DNA of 64,000 nt from Stappia sp. MMSF_3263 (GTDB taxonomy: Bacteria > Pseudomonadota > Alphaproteobacteria > Rhizobiales > Stappiaceae): the NCBI RefSeq assembly GCF_030733745.1, contig NZ_JASHIK010000001.1:372001-436000 (forward strand). Direction: 5' to 3'. Every line of letters begins with the position of its first letter. The stretch's first letter is position 1. The notes below the pieces were generated by a model. That model was not told where the DNA came from, made no database searches, and saw nothing but the letters and a program-made list of their open reading frames with translations. Made by a program: the position numbers and the translations under genes. Of this stretch, positions 47,835 to 56,774 are shown in pieces.

Positions 47835-48218
47835 CTAACTGTCCTCGCCGACCGTGACGTCGACGCGGTCGGCATAGAAGGCGACATGCCCGGCGATCTC
47901 GGCGACCTCATCATAGGGTGTCTCGTAGCTCCACCCGGCGTTCTCCACCTCGCTGTCGGGGGCATCGACATTCCAGTAGGTCGCCTCGCCCTTGAACGGG
48001 CAGCGTGTCGAGTGGGCGGAGCGTACCAGCCAGTCCGTGCGGATGTCAGCCTTGGGCAGGTAGTGGACCGGCGGATAGCCGCTCTCGCGCACGATCACGC
48101 TGTTGCGGCTCTCCGCCAGGGGGATGCCGTTGATGCTGACGCGGATGCGTTCATCGGACCGGTGCAGAGTGATCTTGTGGTCCGGATGACGTGCGAAGCC
48201 CGGGGCCGGATTGGCCAT
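47835..48218 (-). CDS. DUF427 domain protein
   Basis: A 127-residue DUF427 protein (nucleotidyltransferase-like small beta fold). Typical blocks are IRVSINGIPLAESRNSVIVRESGYPPVHYLP, STRCPFKGEATYWNV and WSYETPYDEVAEIAGHVAFYADRVDV (each family-diagnostic, here quoted in parts only). Function unknown. GGGAG precedes the start. Its TAG stop belongs to TAGGGTCAGAACC on the minus strand, which resembles the MITE terminus. Confidence 0.88.
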   Translation of the reverse strand: MANPAPGFARHPDHKITLHRSDERIRVSINGIPLAESRNSVIVRESGYPPVHYLPKADIRTDWLVRSAHSTRCPFKGEATYWNVDAPDSEVENAGWSYETPYDEVAEIAGHVAFYADRVDVTVGEDS

Positions 48219-48233
48219 GATATCGTCTCCCGA

Positions 48234-48920
48234 TCAGTCGCCTGCGACGAAGTAGTGCAGCGTTCCGTCCGGACCTATGCCAACCCGGTAGAACGTCCAG
48301 GCACCGGTCGTCTCCATTTCGGCAAGATCGCCTGAGGTGACGATGCGATACATCTCCACCTTCTGCTCGTTGCTCAGCCGTGCGAGCGGCATGCGCGCGA
48401 AATAGGGCCAGATGTACATTTCCTGCGCGGTGCCCTTGTCGGCATGAACATAGCCGGTTTCCAGCAGCTCCGTCAGGATCGCGAGGATTTCCAGCCCTTC
48501 CGGGTCGCCGGAAGCCGATTTCAGATACTCGATCGGGTCGGTCATCTCGCCGAAGGTCAGGGTCGGCATCATCTCGTTGCCCTCAAGCACCATGCGCAGC
48601 CGCTCCAGGTCGCCGGCATGGGCGGCTTCGAGCAACTGGGCACGGGTGCGGGCGACCGCCTTGGGCAGGTCCGCGTCCCCGTAGAACACTTCGGGCAAGT
48701 GGACAGGCTGCGCGCCATAGGCGCCGGAGGCCGCCGTGCCCGGTTCGGCAAAAGGCTCTTGGGGCGCCAGGTCTTCGGCCGGGATTTTCTGCGTTTCGAC
48801 GGCCTCCTCGGTCGGCTGGACCTGGATCCGTTCGGTCTGAACGCTCGCGGCGCCGGCAGGCAGGGCGCAGGTGGCGGCAAGCAGGCCGAGGGCGACGGCA
48901 AGGGAGCGGACCGGTAGCAT
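48234..48920 (-). CDS. Secreted protein of unknown function
   Basis: A 228-residue protein with signal peptide MLPVRSLAVALGLLAATCALPAGA, an acidic linker rich in Glu/Pro/Ala (VQPTEEAVETQKIPAEDLAP), and a helical carboxy domain (ARTRAQLLEAAHAGDLERLRMVLEG, EGLEILAILTELLETGYVHADKG, EMYIWPYFARMP). The helical part resembles ankyrin-type repeats loosely. It may be periplasmic or anchored. It lies 15 bases upstream of the DUF427 gene, same strand. Confidence 0.75.
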   Translation of the reverse strand: MLPVRSLAVALGLLAATCALPAGAASVQTERIQVQPTEEAVETQKIPAEDLAPQEPFAEPGTAASGAYGAQPVHLPEVFYGDADLPKAVARTRAQLLEAAHAGDLERLRMVLEGNEMMPTLTFGEMTDPIEYLKSASGDPEGLEILAILTELLETGYVHADKGTAQEMYIWPYFARMPLARLSNEQKVEMYRIVTSGDLAEMETTGAWTFYRVGIGPDGTLHYFVAGD

Positions 48921-49131
48921 GGCAATCCTTTCGGGTCCCGGTTCAGGCTGATGCGTGGACCCTATACCACGCCGCGGCGCGTTGAAATCACAGGATCGCG
49001 AGACGCGCTCCCGGTCGGAACGGGCAAAAAATCAGCTTGTACGGTTGAGCTTGCGCAAGGCGGTCGCTAGGGATGGGCGGCAGGGAGCGCCCGCGTGGAG
49101 GCGCGGGAACAGACGACGGGGACGAACGTCT

Positions 49132-49761
49132 TTGCAGGAACCGTTCTTCTTCCTGGTAGGTCTGGGGGTCGGGCTGGCGACCAGCGCGCCGGTCGGGCCG
49201 ATCAACATTGCCGCCATACAGCGGGCCTTGCGGTCGGGCTTTCTTGCCGGGTTCTGCGCCGGCCTCGGCGCGGTGCTCGCAGACGGCCTCTACGCGAGCT
49301 TCGCCGCCTTTGGCGTGACCGCCGTGTCGGATTTCGTCGACGAGAACAGTGCCATCATCCAGACGGTCGGCGGGTTGCTGGTCATCGTCTTCGGGATCCG
49401 CATCCTGTTGAGCCGGCCGCACTTGGAAAATGACGAGGAACCGTCGCCGAGTCTGGTGTCGGGGATCGCCACGGGATTCGTCATGACAGTGACGAATCCC
49501 GGTGTCGTGCTGGGCTTCCTGGCAATCTTCGGAAGTCTGGGAAAATGGGCGCCGGACCCGGGTGATTATGTAGGGGCGGCGATGCTCGTCGCCGGCGTCC
49601 TGACCGGCGCGCTCTCCTGGTGGGTGATGCTTTCGGCGCTGGTCTCGCGGCTGCGCCTGCGGATGAACGACACCTGGCTGTTGTGGATCAACCGGGGCGC
49701 GGGGGCCGCACTGATCGCCTTCGGCGTCGCCATATTCCTGCACCAATACGTGCTCGGATAG
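49132..49761 (+). CDS. LysE/RhtB-family exporter
   Basis: A 209-residue exporter with six membrane segments. TSAPVGPINIAAIQRALRSGFLAGFCAGLGAVLADGLY (in part: SAPVGPINIAAIQRALRSGF) is the LysE signature; TNPGVVLGFLAIFG follows in helix 4. Substrate is probably an amino acid or metabolite. There is no ATG near the family start; TTG at 49132 with GGGGACG upstream gives the usual length, while the ORF extends further upstream without coding character. Divergent from the secreted protein gene at 48234. Confidence 0.85.
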   Translation: MQEPFFFLVGLGVGLATSAPVGPINIAAIQRALRSGFLAGFCAGLGAVLADGLYASFAAFGVTAVSDFVDENSAIIQTVGGLLVIVFGIRILLSRPHLENDEEPSPSLVSGIATGFVMTVTNPGVVLGFLAIFGSLGKWAPDPGDYVGAAMLVAGVLTGALSWWVMLSALVSRLRLRMNDTWLLWINRGAGAALIAFGVAIFLHQYVLG

Positions 49762-49876
49762 AGCTGCCCGCAACCGTCATCCGTCTTTTCGACGGGCAGT
49801 GCCCTGAGGGCGTCGAGGGTCCGGCAGGTTCCCTTGCTCGGCAATGAAGCCATTCGGCCGCACCGCCCCGGCTGGT

Positions 49877-50149
49877 TCAGTGCATCGGCTTGAAGATCGT
49901 GTAATCGCCGCGCCGCACCCGCTCCGGCAGCCCTTCGGCGAGCTGGGCAACGGCCTCCTCGCCAAACGAGGCAACGAGATCGGCAAACGCGGTGAACAGG
50001 GCCGCATGGGCAACGGCGGCCGAATCGATGCCGTCGGCGACGGCTTCCGCGAAGGCATCATCGATATAGCCGAGCGCCATCCGGCGGATATCCTGGTCGG
50101 TGACCGGACCTTCGTCGAACTCGAGATCGGTGTTCTCTGTGTCTTGCAT
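49877..50149 (-). CDS. Small acidic protein, unknown
   Basis: A 90-residue acidic protein (MQDTENTDLEFDEGPVTDQD at the start; carboxy end RVRRGDYTIFKPMH). No membrane segment or signal. GGCGGG lies eight bases upstream of the ATG. Single gene between convergent lysE and the TIGR02301 gene. The sequence is helical with many Ala. No function recognised. Confidence 0.6.
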   Translation of the reverse strand: MQDTENTDLEFDEGPVTDQDIRRMALGYIDDAFAEAVADGIDSAAVAHAALFTAFADLVASFGEEAVAQLAEGLPERVRRGDYTIFKPMH

Positions 50150-50295
50150 GGTTGACCCGCCTGTGCCTGCCGGAAGCTGGATTCCGGTATGTGCTTTGAC
50201 GGCTACTGTGCGTGAGTCGGGCGCGAACCGTAAAGAAAAGCTTAAAATCTTCGCTAAATTCCCGCAGTTATGGTTAACGCGGCGAAAGTATCCGC

Positions 50296-50727
50296 TCAAC
50301 GATTGTAGCGGGTGGTGACGTTGCGGATCAAAGCGCCGCCCTCGTCGATATAGCGGGCCAGCGCTTCTTGCGCCGCCGGTGTGCATCGCCGGTAAACCGA
50401 TGAAAAACCTCGATATCCCTGGTTGAAACGTTCGATGAACCGCCGCTCGCGTTCGTCGTCCTGCACTTCCGCATCGAGCAGGGACTGCATCTGGTCGCGC
50501 CACAGGCTGCCGTCGGACGACCCGCACAAGGGACGCAGGTAGTGCAGGGCGCCGAGGATCTCGGAGAGCCGCATCAGGTTCGTCTCATAGGGAGGGTCTT
50601 CCACCCGTGCGGCGTCCTGGGCCGGCGATTGCCCCGACATCAGCAAGGCAACGGCAAGCGCCGCGCAACACAGGAGAGGCGCGAGGCGGAAAGAAGCGGG
50701 GAAGGGGGCTCGGAAGCGCGGCGTCAT
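50296..50727 (-). CDS. TIGR02301-family secreted protein
   Basis: A 143-residue exported protein of a Hyphomicrobiales-type family. Signal peptide region FRLAPLLCCAALAVALLMSGQSPAQ, then PPYETNLMRLSEILGALHYLRPLCGSSDG, a block I recognise as family-diagnostic (quoted here in part: LMRLSEILGALHYLRPLC). Function unknown. Start at 50727; the TTG at 50763 is less likely. It lies 85 bases downstream of the NUDIX gene on the same strand, a pairing seen in related genomes. Confidence 0.8.
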   Translation of the reverse strand: MTPRFRAPFPASFRLAPLLCCAALAVALLMSGQSPAQDAARVEDPPYETNLMRLSEILGALHYLRPLCGSSDGSLWRDQMQSLLDAEVQDDERERRFIERFNQGYRGFSSVYRRCTPAAQEALARYIDEGGALIRNVTTRYNR

Positions 50728-50812
50728 GCCCGGCAAGATGCGTCGGCGCGACAGGTTGCGCAAGCCATTGTGGCGAGCGCCGGACGTGCTGCCGGCAGTG
50801 ATTGGTCGCGCG

Positions 50813-51250
50813 TCATCTTTCCCGGACCGCCGCGAGACGCAGGATCCGCGCCGCGGTTCCCGGCGTCATCGTCAGTCCGTCCAGTTCGGCAAGCCCGACA
50901 AAGGCGGCGGCCTCCGCGTCATCGCCCGCAACAGGGAGGCCGCCGCCCGCTGTTCCCCTGAACACGGCGATGACGAAGTGGTGGCCGCCGTTCTCCGCCT
51001 CGGGCGGGCCGATCGCCTCGACCAGTTCCACCGGCCGGGACTCGATCTGTGCGGCAAGGCCGGTTTCCTCGGCCAGTTCGCGCCGGGCCGCCTCGTGCAG
51101 GCTCTCGCCAAACTCGACGGATCCGCCCGGCAGGCTCCAGTGGCCGCGAAAGGGCTGCTTGCCGCGCCGGACCAGCAGAACGCGATCCTTGTCGAGGATC
51201 AGCACGCTGACGCCAAGGCGCGGATGAGGGAGGGCGGATGCGTCGTTCAT
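50813..51250 (-). CDS. NUDIX hydrolase
   Basis: A 145-residue NUDIX enzyme. The box is complete: GGSVEFGESLHEAARRELAEETG (residues 42-64, shown here only to identify it; the REUxEE core is RELAEE). The fold begins LGVSVLILDKDRVLLVRRG. Substrate could be a nucleoside diphosphate derivative (MutT-like) or NADH; not resolvable. Start at 51250. Followed downstream by the TIGR02301 gene. Confidence 0.9.
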   Translation of the reverse strand: MNDASALPHPRLGVSVLILDKDRVLLVRRGKQPFRGHWSLPGGSVEFGESLHEAARRELAEETGLAAQIESRPVELVEAIGPPEAENGGHHFVIAVFRGTAGGGLPVAGDDAEAAAFVGLAELDGLTMTPGTAARILRLAAVRER

Positions 51251-51320
51251 GGTCGGCGAGAATGCCACGCCGGGTGAGCGGGGCAAGCGGCTTGTCGCGA
51301 CCCTGGCGGGAGCAGGCCGG

Positions 51321-51827
51321 TCAGGCGAAGAGCGCGTCGATCTCGGCCTGCGAATCGGTTTCGACGGTTTCCGCAGGGTCAAGGTGGCCGTGGATGATGC
51401 CGCTTGCCGTGGCGATCAGGGGTTTGATCTCGTCCGCCGTCTCGCGCGCGATCGCATCGGCGAGCGGAGCGATATCCGCTGCGTCGCGCAGCCGGCCCTG
51501 TTTCTCGCAGACCGCCGTGTTGAGCGTCGCGACCACGTCGCGCAACGCGCGCCGAACGGCGGCGGGAGCGGCATGGAACGCCTCGATCGCGAGGTTCTTC
51601 TCGGCGAAATTGGAAGCCTCGAAATGCTGCTCGTAGCTCAGCGGCTGCCACTCCAGCACCTCCTCGGCGCATTCGGGCATGGCCGGAAGCATCTCGAGCA
51701 TCATGACCACTTCATTGAAATGGTTCAGATAATCGGTGGCGAGACCGGTGTGCGGATTGATATTGGCGGCGACAAGCCTGTCAGCCGACAAATCTCCCTC
51801 GCCCAAGATCATTTCCGCCAAGCTCAT
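51321..51827 (-). CDS. Unknown protein, acidic, helical
   Basis: A 168-residue protein without signal peptide. Features: SLAEMILGEGDLSADRLVAANINPHTGLATDYLNHFNEVVMMLEML (in part: LATDYLNHFNEVVMMLEMLP), then helices and an acidic tail ending SQAEIDALFA. The sequence DYLNHFNEV resembles a conserved hypothetical of alphaproteobacteria. GGAAAGGCGG lies upstream of ATG 51827. Divergent from the SRAP gene. Function not recognised. Confidence 0.7.
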   Translation of the reverse strand: MSLAEMILGEGDLSADRLVAANINPHTGLATDYLNHFNEVVMMLEMLPAMPECAEEVLEWQPLSYEQHFEASNFAEKNLAIEAFHAAPAAVRRALRDVVATLNTAVCEKQGRLRDAADIAPLADAIARETADEIKPLIATASGIIHGHLDPAETVETDSQAEIDALFA

Positions 51828-51945
51828 GTGCCGCCTTTCCGGACAGTTCATGGCGAATCTATCGTCATCGGGTTTCAATTTGCCTAATTCATGGAATGCG
51901 ATACCAACGGGCAGGAGCAATCCCGGGGACACAAGGAGAGCGGCC

Positions 51946-52743
51946 ATGTGCGGACGTTTCGCGCTCAAGCAGAGTCCGGCCGAGGTCAGCGCGCTGTTCG
52001 GATATCGCGGCGATGCGCCAGGTGCGGATTTTCCGCCACGCTACAACATCGCGCCGACACAGCCGATTGCGACCGTGCGCCTTTCCCATGGCGAGCGTCG
52101 CTTTGCGCTCGTGCGCTGGGGGCTCGTTCCCGGATGGGTCAAGGATCCGGCAGCCTTCTCGCTGCTGATCAATGCGCGTGCGGAGACGGCGGCGGACAAA
52201 CCGTCCTTCCGTGCGGCCGTGCGCCATCGTCGCTGCCTCGTGCCGGCCTCCGGCTATTATGAGTGGCACCGCCCGGAAACGGGCGAGAAGACGCCCTATT
52301 ACATTCGCCCGCGCGACGGCGGCATCGTCGCCTTCGCCGGTCTCTGGGAGGAATGGTGCGATCCCGATGGCGGCGAGATCGAGACCGGGGCCCTTCTCAC
52401 CGTCCCGGCAAACGCTGCGCTCGCACCGATCCACCACCGCATGCCGGTCGTTGTCGCGCCCGAGGACTTCGATACCTGGCTCGATGTCGGAGGTACTCCG
52501 CTGAAGGAGGCGCTGGCGCTGCTGCGCCCTGCCGCCGGTGACCTGTTCGAGGCGGTGCCGGTTTCCGGACGGGTCAACTCGGCGCGTGAGGACGACCCGG
52601 CACTGACGACGCCGGTGGCCGCAACGGTACCATGCGCGCCCGCCGAGACGGACACGCAGGCCCCGGCGGACAGGACGAGCCGGGCAACACGCCGGGCCAC
52701 CGGCAGCGCCAGGCCAGACACGGGCCAGCTCGATCTTTTCTAA
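51946..52743 (+). CDS. yedK: SRAP protein (YedK/HMCES-like) with QLDLF tail
   Basis: A 265-residue SRAP-domain protein that covalently shields abasic sites in single-stranded DNA through a Cys2 thiazolidine. Residues: MCGRF (Cys2), YNIAPTQP (Asn34), NARAET (Arg77/Glu79 region), YYEW (Glu106) and HHRMP (His164). A low-complexity tail (about 220-260) ends in QLDLF, the canonical beta-clamp-binding pentapeptide. AAGGAG precedes the start, and Cys2 fixes it. The human counterpart HMCES also carries a clamp-binding PIP box at its end. Confidence 0.93.
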   Translation: MCGRFALKQSPAEVSALFGYRGDAPGADFPPRYNIAPTQPIATVRLSHGERRFALVRWGLVPGWVKDPAAFSLLINARAETAADKPSFRAAVRHRRCLVPASGYYEWHRPETGEKTPYYIRPRDGGIVAFAGLWEEWCDPDGGEIETGALLTVPANAALAPIHHRMPVVVAPEDFDTWLDVGGTPLKEALALLRPAAGDLFEAVPVSGRVNSAREDDPALTTPVAATVPCAPAETDTQAPADRTSRATRRATGSARPDTGQLDLF

Positions 52744-52752
52744 ACCTGGCAG

Positions 52753-53022
52753 CTAGGGTCAGGACCCGTTAAATTGACGAAGATGGCGTTTGATATGACA
52801 AGAGATGCTAGGAAAAGCTCGAAGAGCGGGGTCGGTGCCCCGGTCGAGAGCTTTGACGCGGCAGATCGCCGGCAGATCGAACGTCCTTCGGATCGGGCGA
52901 ATTTGCACGGGTGTCAGCGTCGCAAGCCCTTGAAAGGCCTCAGCCTTCCTTCGGGCTTGCTCCTTGCCTCCGCACAAATTCGCTCCGACCATATCCGCCA
53001 ATTTAATGGGCCCTGACCCTAG
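52753..53022 (-). mobile_element. MITE-like inverted-repeat element, copy 2
   Basis: A 270-base copy of the element at 20749-21017, in opposite orientation and about 96% identical by eye (about nine substitutions and one 1-base indel). It has the same termini and CTAG at both edges. It lies between the SRAP gene and the 3' end of the FAD oxidase gene; the TAG stop of that oxidase lies in the right-hand CTAG. No transposase; short ORFs inside are not conserved in frame between copies. Confidence 0.9.
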
Positions 53023-54497
53023 AGCACGCGTCCCGGATTGAGCGTGTTGTTCGGGTCGAAGGCAGCCTTGATACGGCGCATCAACTCAAGCTCCACCGGG
53101 CTCTTGACCTCGGCGAGCAGTTCGCGCTTCAGCCGGCCGATGCCGTGTTCGGCCGAGATGGAGCCTCCGAATTTCAGCACGATCCCGTGGACGAGCGCGT
53201 TCATCTCGTCCCAGCCGGCCAGGAAGGCAGCCTTGTCGGCGCCTATCGGCTGGCTGACATTGAAATGGATGTTGCCGTCGCCCATGTGGCCGAAGGGCAC
53301 TGGCCTGCAGCCGGGCACCAGCGCCTCGACGGCGGCGATCGCCTCCTCGAGAAAGGCTGGAACGCTTGCGACAGGCACGGAAACGTCGTGCTTGATCGAT
53401 CCGCCTTCCTCGCGCTGCACTTCCGACATGCCGTGGCGCAGGTGCCAGAAAGCGGCCGACTGCGCCACCGATTCGGCAAGCGCTGCATCTTCCACCAGGC
53501 CCGCCTCGTAGGCCTCGCCGAGGATGGTTTCCATCAGTGTCCGCGTCGGGGTCTCGCTGCCGTCCTCTTCCGTGCCCGAGGACAGTTCCATCAGGACATA
53601 CCAGGGGGAGGGGGCCTGCAGCGGATCGCGCGCGCCGGCCAGGTGACGGACCGAGAATTCAAGCCCGACACGCGGCATCAGCTCGAAGCCCGTGAGCATC
53701 GCGCCGGCGCGGGCCCGCGCCCGGGAAAACAGCGCCAGCGCGTCCCGCGGCGAAGCGATTCCCGCAAAGGCGACGTCCTGGGCACGCGGTCGGGGGAAAA
53801 GCTTGAGGACAGCGGCCGTGACGATGCCGAGCGTGCCTTCCGAACCGATAAATAATTGTTTCAGATCGTAACCGGTATTGTCTTTCCGCAGCCCTCTCAG
53901 CCCCTCCACGATGCGTCCGTCCGGCAGCACCACTTCCAGTCCGAGAACCAGGTCGCGGGTGTTGCCATAGGCGAGCACGGCAGTGCCTCCGGCATTGGTG
54001 GCGATGTTGCCGCCGATCTGGCAGGAGCCCTGGGAGCCAAGCGTGAGGGGGAAGAAGCGGTCGGCTTCCGCGGCTGCGTCATGGATTGCCTGCAACGTGC
54101 AGCCGGCTTCGACGGTCATCGAAAAGCCCTCCGCATCGATCTCGCGGATGCGGTTCAAACGGCCCAGGCTGAGGACGATTTCCGTAGCGGAATCATCGGG
54201 TATCTGCCCACCAACGAGACCCGTATTGCCCCCTTGCGGAACGATCTTCAGGCCGCTCGCGTCGGCATGGGAGAGGATCGCGGCGACCTCGTCCCGGCTG
54301 CCGGGCCGCAGCACGACCGGGGTCTTGCCGACATAAAGGTCGCGCCACTCGCGCAGGTAGGGCGCGGTGTCTGAAGCTGCGACAAGCGCGTTGCGGGCGC
54401 CGACGATGTCGACGAGGGGGGCGAGGAGTGCGGTGTCGGGCATGGCGGCGGGACCGGCGTCTGGCATGTGAGGGAGGAAAATTCGACGGTCACGCAT
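53019..54497 (-). CDS. FAD-linked oxidase (2-hydroxyacid dehydrogenase type)
   Basis: A 492-residue GlcD/D2HGDH-like flavoprotein oxidising 2-hydroxyacids. FAD domain: VLRPGSRDEVAAILSHADASGLKIVPQGGNTGLVGGQIP (in part: GLKIVPQGGNTGLVGGQIP), LGSQGSCQIGGNIATNAGGT. Carboxy domain: FGHMGDGNIHFNVSQP (His ligands) and SAEHGIGRLKRELL, ending FDPNNTLNPGRVL. Start 54497 has GGGGAAA upstream; Met11 and Met19 are alternatives. Its TAG stop lies in CTAG at the edge of the MITE. Substrate (lactate, glycolate, 2-hydroxyglutarate) cannot be told. Divergent from fabI. Confidence 0.92.
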   Translation of the reverse strand: MRDRRIFLPHMPDAGPAAMPDTALLAPLVDIVGARNALVAASDTAPYLREWRDLYVGKTPVVLRPGSRDEVAAILSHADASGLKIVPQGGNTGLVGGQIPDDSATEIVLSLGRLNRIREIDAEGFSMTVEAGCTLQAIHDAAAEADRFFPLTLGSQGSCQIGGNIATNAGGTAVLAYGNTRDLVLGLEVVLPDGRIVEGLRGLRKDNTGYDLKQLFIGSEGTLGIVTAAVLKLFPRPRAQDVAFAGIASPRDALALFSRARARAGAMLTGFELMPRVGLEFSVRHLAGARDPLQAPSPWYVLMELSSGTEEDGSETPTRTLMETILGEAYEAGLVEDAALAESVAQSAAFWHLRHGMSEVQREEGGSIKHDVSVPVASVPAFLEEAIAAVEALVPGCRPVPFGHMGDGNIHFNVSQPIGADKAAFLAGWDEMNALVHGIVLKFGGSISAEHGIGRLKRELLAEVKSPVELELMRRIKAAFDPNNTLNPGRVL

Positions 54498-54669
54498 ATC
54501 ACATTTTCCCCGTCGGTCGATCCGTGCGGGAGACCTGTCAGTGGCTTGAAGCGGCTAGGGGGCTGTGCCATACGAACCCGTCCCGGCCGGCGGTTATGGT
54601 TCGGGCGCGGATACGCGGGTCGGGTTCGGCCGAAATCATCCGCGATTTTTGGCGTGCAGGAGACATAGC

Positions 54670-55491
54670 ATGGCGATGACACAGGGACTGATGGCTGGAA
54701 AGCGCGGGCTTATCTTGGGCGTCGCGAACAATCGGTCCATCGCTTGGGGGATCGCCAAGGCGCTCGCCGACGCGGGTGCGGAAATCGCACTGACTTATCA
54801 GGGAGATGCCTTGCGCAAGCGGGTCGAGCCCCTGGCGGCGGACCTTGGTGCCACGGTCGCCGGTCATTGCGACGTGATGGACGAAGCCTCCATCGACGCG
54901 GTGTTCGACAATCTCGCCAGGACCTGGGGCAAGATCGACTTTCTCGTCCATGCGGTGGCGTTTTCCGACAAGGACGAACTGACCGGGCGCTATGTCGACA
55001 CGTCCCCGGAGAACTTCCGCAACACGATGCAGATCTCCTGCTATTCGTTCACTTCCGTCGCGCAGCGCGCCGAAAAGCTGATGACCGATGGCGGCTCTAT
55101 GCTGACGCTCACCTACTACGGCGCCGAGAAGGTGATGCCGCATTACAATGTGATGGGCGTGGCCAAGGCGGCGCTCGAGGCAAGCGTGCGCTACCTCGCC
55201 GCTGATCTCGGCAAGAAGCGCATCCGGGTCAACGCGATCTCCGCCGGGCCGATCAAGACGCTTGCGGCATCCGGCATCGGCGATTTCCGCTATATCCTCA
55301 AGTGGAACGAGTACAATGCGCCCCTGCGCCGTACCGTAACCATCGAGGAAGTGGGCGACGCCGCCATGTTCCTGCTGTCCGACCTCGGACGCGGCATCAC
55401 CGGCGAGATTCAGCATGTCGACAGCGGCTACCATATCGTCGGCATGAAGGCCGTCGACGCGCCGGACATCACCACCGTGGTCAAGGACTGA
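54670..55491 (+). CDS. fabI: Enoyl-[acyl-carrier-protein] reductase, NADH
   Basis: Last reductive step of fatty acid elongation. The 273-residue SDR has [20 protein letters not shown] (cofactor), the Tyr159-(6)-Lys166 pair in [13 protein letters not shown], and [16 protein letters not shown]. This is the triclosan/isoniazid target fold; no resistance change is obvious. GGAG precedes ATG 54670; an in-frame GTG at 54565 is rejected. Followed by a histidine phosphatase gene, a common Hyphomicrobiales order. Confidence 0.97.
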   Translation: MAMTQGLMAGKRGLILGVANNRSIAWGIAKALADAGAEIALTYQGDALRKRVEPLAADLGATVAGHCDVMDEASIDAVFDNLARTWGKIDFLVHAVAFSDKDELTGRYVDTSPENFRNTMQISCYSFTSVAQRAEKLMTDGGSMLTLTYYGAEKVMPHYNVMGVAKAALEASVRYLAADLGKKRIRVNAISAGPIKTLAASGIGDFRYILKWNEYNAPLRRTVTIEEVGDAAMFLLSDLGRGITGEIQHVDSGYHIVGMKAVDAPDITTVVKD

Positions 55492-55581
55492 TCCGACCGC
55501 GACTTTTCCAGTTCTCGAATCCTGTGGCCCGGGTGGAGTGCTTCCGCGCGGGCCTTGGATCGTCTGTTTGATGGAGGTTCG

Positions 55582-56208
55582 ATGAGCAGCGCCGATACGG
55601 GCATTGCGCGTCTTGTCCCCCCGTTCATGGTCTTCATCCGTCACGGCCAGACCGACTGGAACGCGGAAGGACGCATGCAGGGGCGGCGGGATATCCCGCT
55701 CAACGATACCGGTCGCATCCAGGCACGCCGCAACGGCGCGGCCCTGCGCGACTACTTCGCCGACAAGGGCATCGACAAGAACGAGCTTTCCTATTTCGTC
55801 TCCCCCCTGTCGCGGGCGGTCGAGACGATGGAACTGATTTGCGATGAGCTCGGCGTCGAAGCGGATCTCTGCCAGCGTGACGAACGGTTGCTGGAGATCA
55901 CGTTCGGAGCCTGGGAAGGTTACACGATCCCCGAGCTTGCCGAGCGCACGCCGGAACTGGCTGCGGCGCGCAAGGCCGACAAATGGGGTTTCGTGCCACC
56001 CGAAGGGGAGAGCTACCGGATGCTGTCGAGCCGCATCGATGCGTGGCTCGCAACCCTGACGCGCCCGTCCGTGGTCATCTCGCATGGCGGCGTCATGCGT
56101 GTCCTGCAGGGGCGCCTGCGATCGCTTCCGAACCAGGATATCCCCGGCTTGGACATCCCGCAGGACCGCATGCTGGTATGGACCGGCAGCGAGGTCGACT
56201 GGGTTTGA
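55582..56208 (+). CDS. Histidine phosphatase-family protein
   Basis: A 208-residue phosphoglycerate-mutase-like enzyme. Phosphohistidine site: FIRHGQTDWNAEGRMQGR (His21), with a second active His in VISHGGVMRV. The region SPLSRAVETMELI is typical. Likely a cofactor-dependent phosphatase rather than a true mutase. GGAGG is seven bases before the ATG. It lies 90 bases after fabI. Confidence 0.92.
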   Translation: MSSADTGIARLVPPFMVFIRHGQTDWNAEGRMQGRRDIPLNDTGRIQARRNGAALRDYFADKGIDKNELSYFVSPLSRAVETMELICDELGVEADLCQRDERLLEITFGAWEGYTIPELAERTPELAAARKADKWGFVPPEGESYRMLSSRIDAWLATLTRPSVVISHGGVMRVLQGRLRSLPNQDIPGLDIPQDRMLVWTGSEVDWV

Positions 56209-56271
56209 GGCCGCGACCGGGATCGCAAGCGGACGGCATTGCCGCCGCTGCGCCGGCCGGGAGAGCTTCGT

Positions 56272-56532
56272 TCAGTTGAGGATCTGGACGTCGGTGAGCG
56301 TCTTGGCGCTGCCGCCCTCGTCGAAGAAGACCAGCACGCGCATGCCTGACTTCAGGTCGTCGACGAAAAAGTCGACCGGAATCTCGTAGCTGGTGCCGTC
56401 CGACAGGACGAGCTTGCCGGTGTCCGGCTGGATCTCGACGATCGTTGCCTCGACTTCGCCGGCCCAGGCGACGCCTGCCGTCATCATGCACAGCGCCAGG
56501 GTTGCCAGCGTCTTTGAAAGGATGCGCTTCAT
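56272..56532 (-). CDS. DUF1344 secreted protein
   Basis: An 86-residue exported protein. Signal peptide MKRILSKTLATLALCMMTAGVAWA, then a small beta-rich DUF1344 domain: EATIVEIQPDTGKLVLSDGTSYEIPVDFFVDDLKSGMRVLVFFDE (quoted in parts: VEIQPDTGKLVLSDG). Common in Rhizobiales, function unknown. GGAGACG precedes the ATG at 56532. Convergent with the histidine phosphatase. Confidence 0.85.
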   Translation of the reverse strand: MKRILSKTLATLALCMMTAGVAWAGEVEATIVEIQPDTGKLVLSDGTSYEIPVDFFVDDLKSGMRVLVFFDEGGSAKTLTDVQILN

Positions 56533-56774
56533 TCTCGTCTCCGTGGACCCGCCCGCTTGGCGATCGGGCAGGATCGAACAAAACCTGCGCGTCGGCGTCA
56601 AGAGGTTGAGGCGTCATGGCGCGGGCAGGATATGCTGTCACTAACGTGTGTTCGACACGACTTTGCGCAACCATCCCCACGTTAAGGCCGTATAGGCTCT
56701 TGAGGGCTGCGGCCGGCGCGTGGATCGTCAAGGTCGAACGGGGGACGTTGGTACGGGTCAAGGATGGCGTTTCG

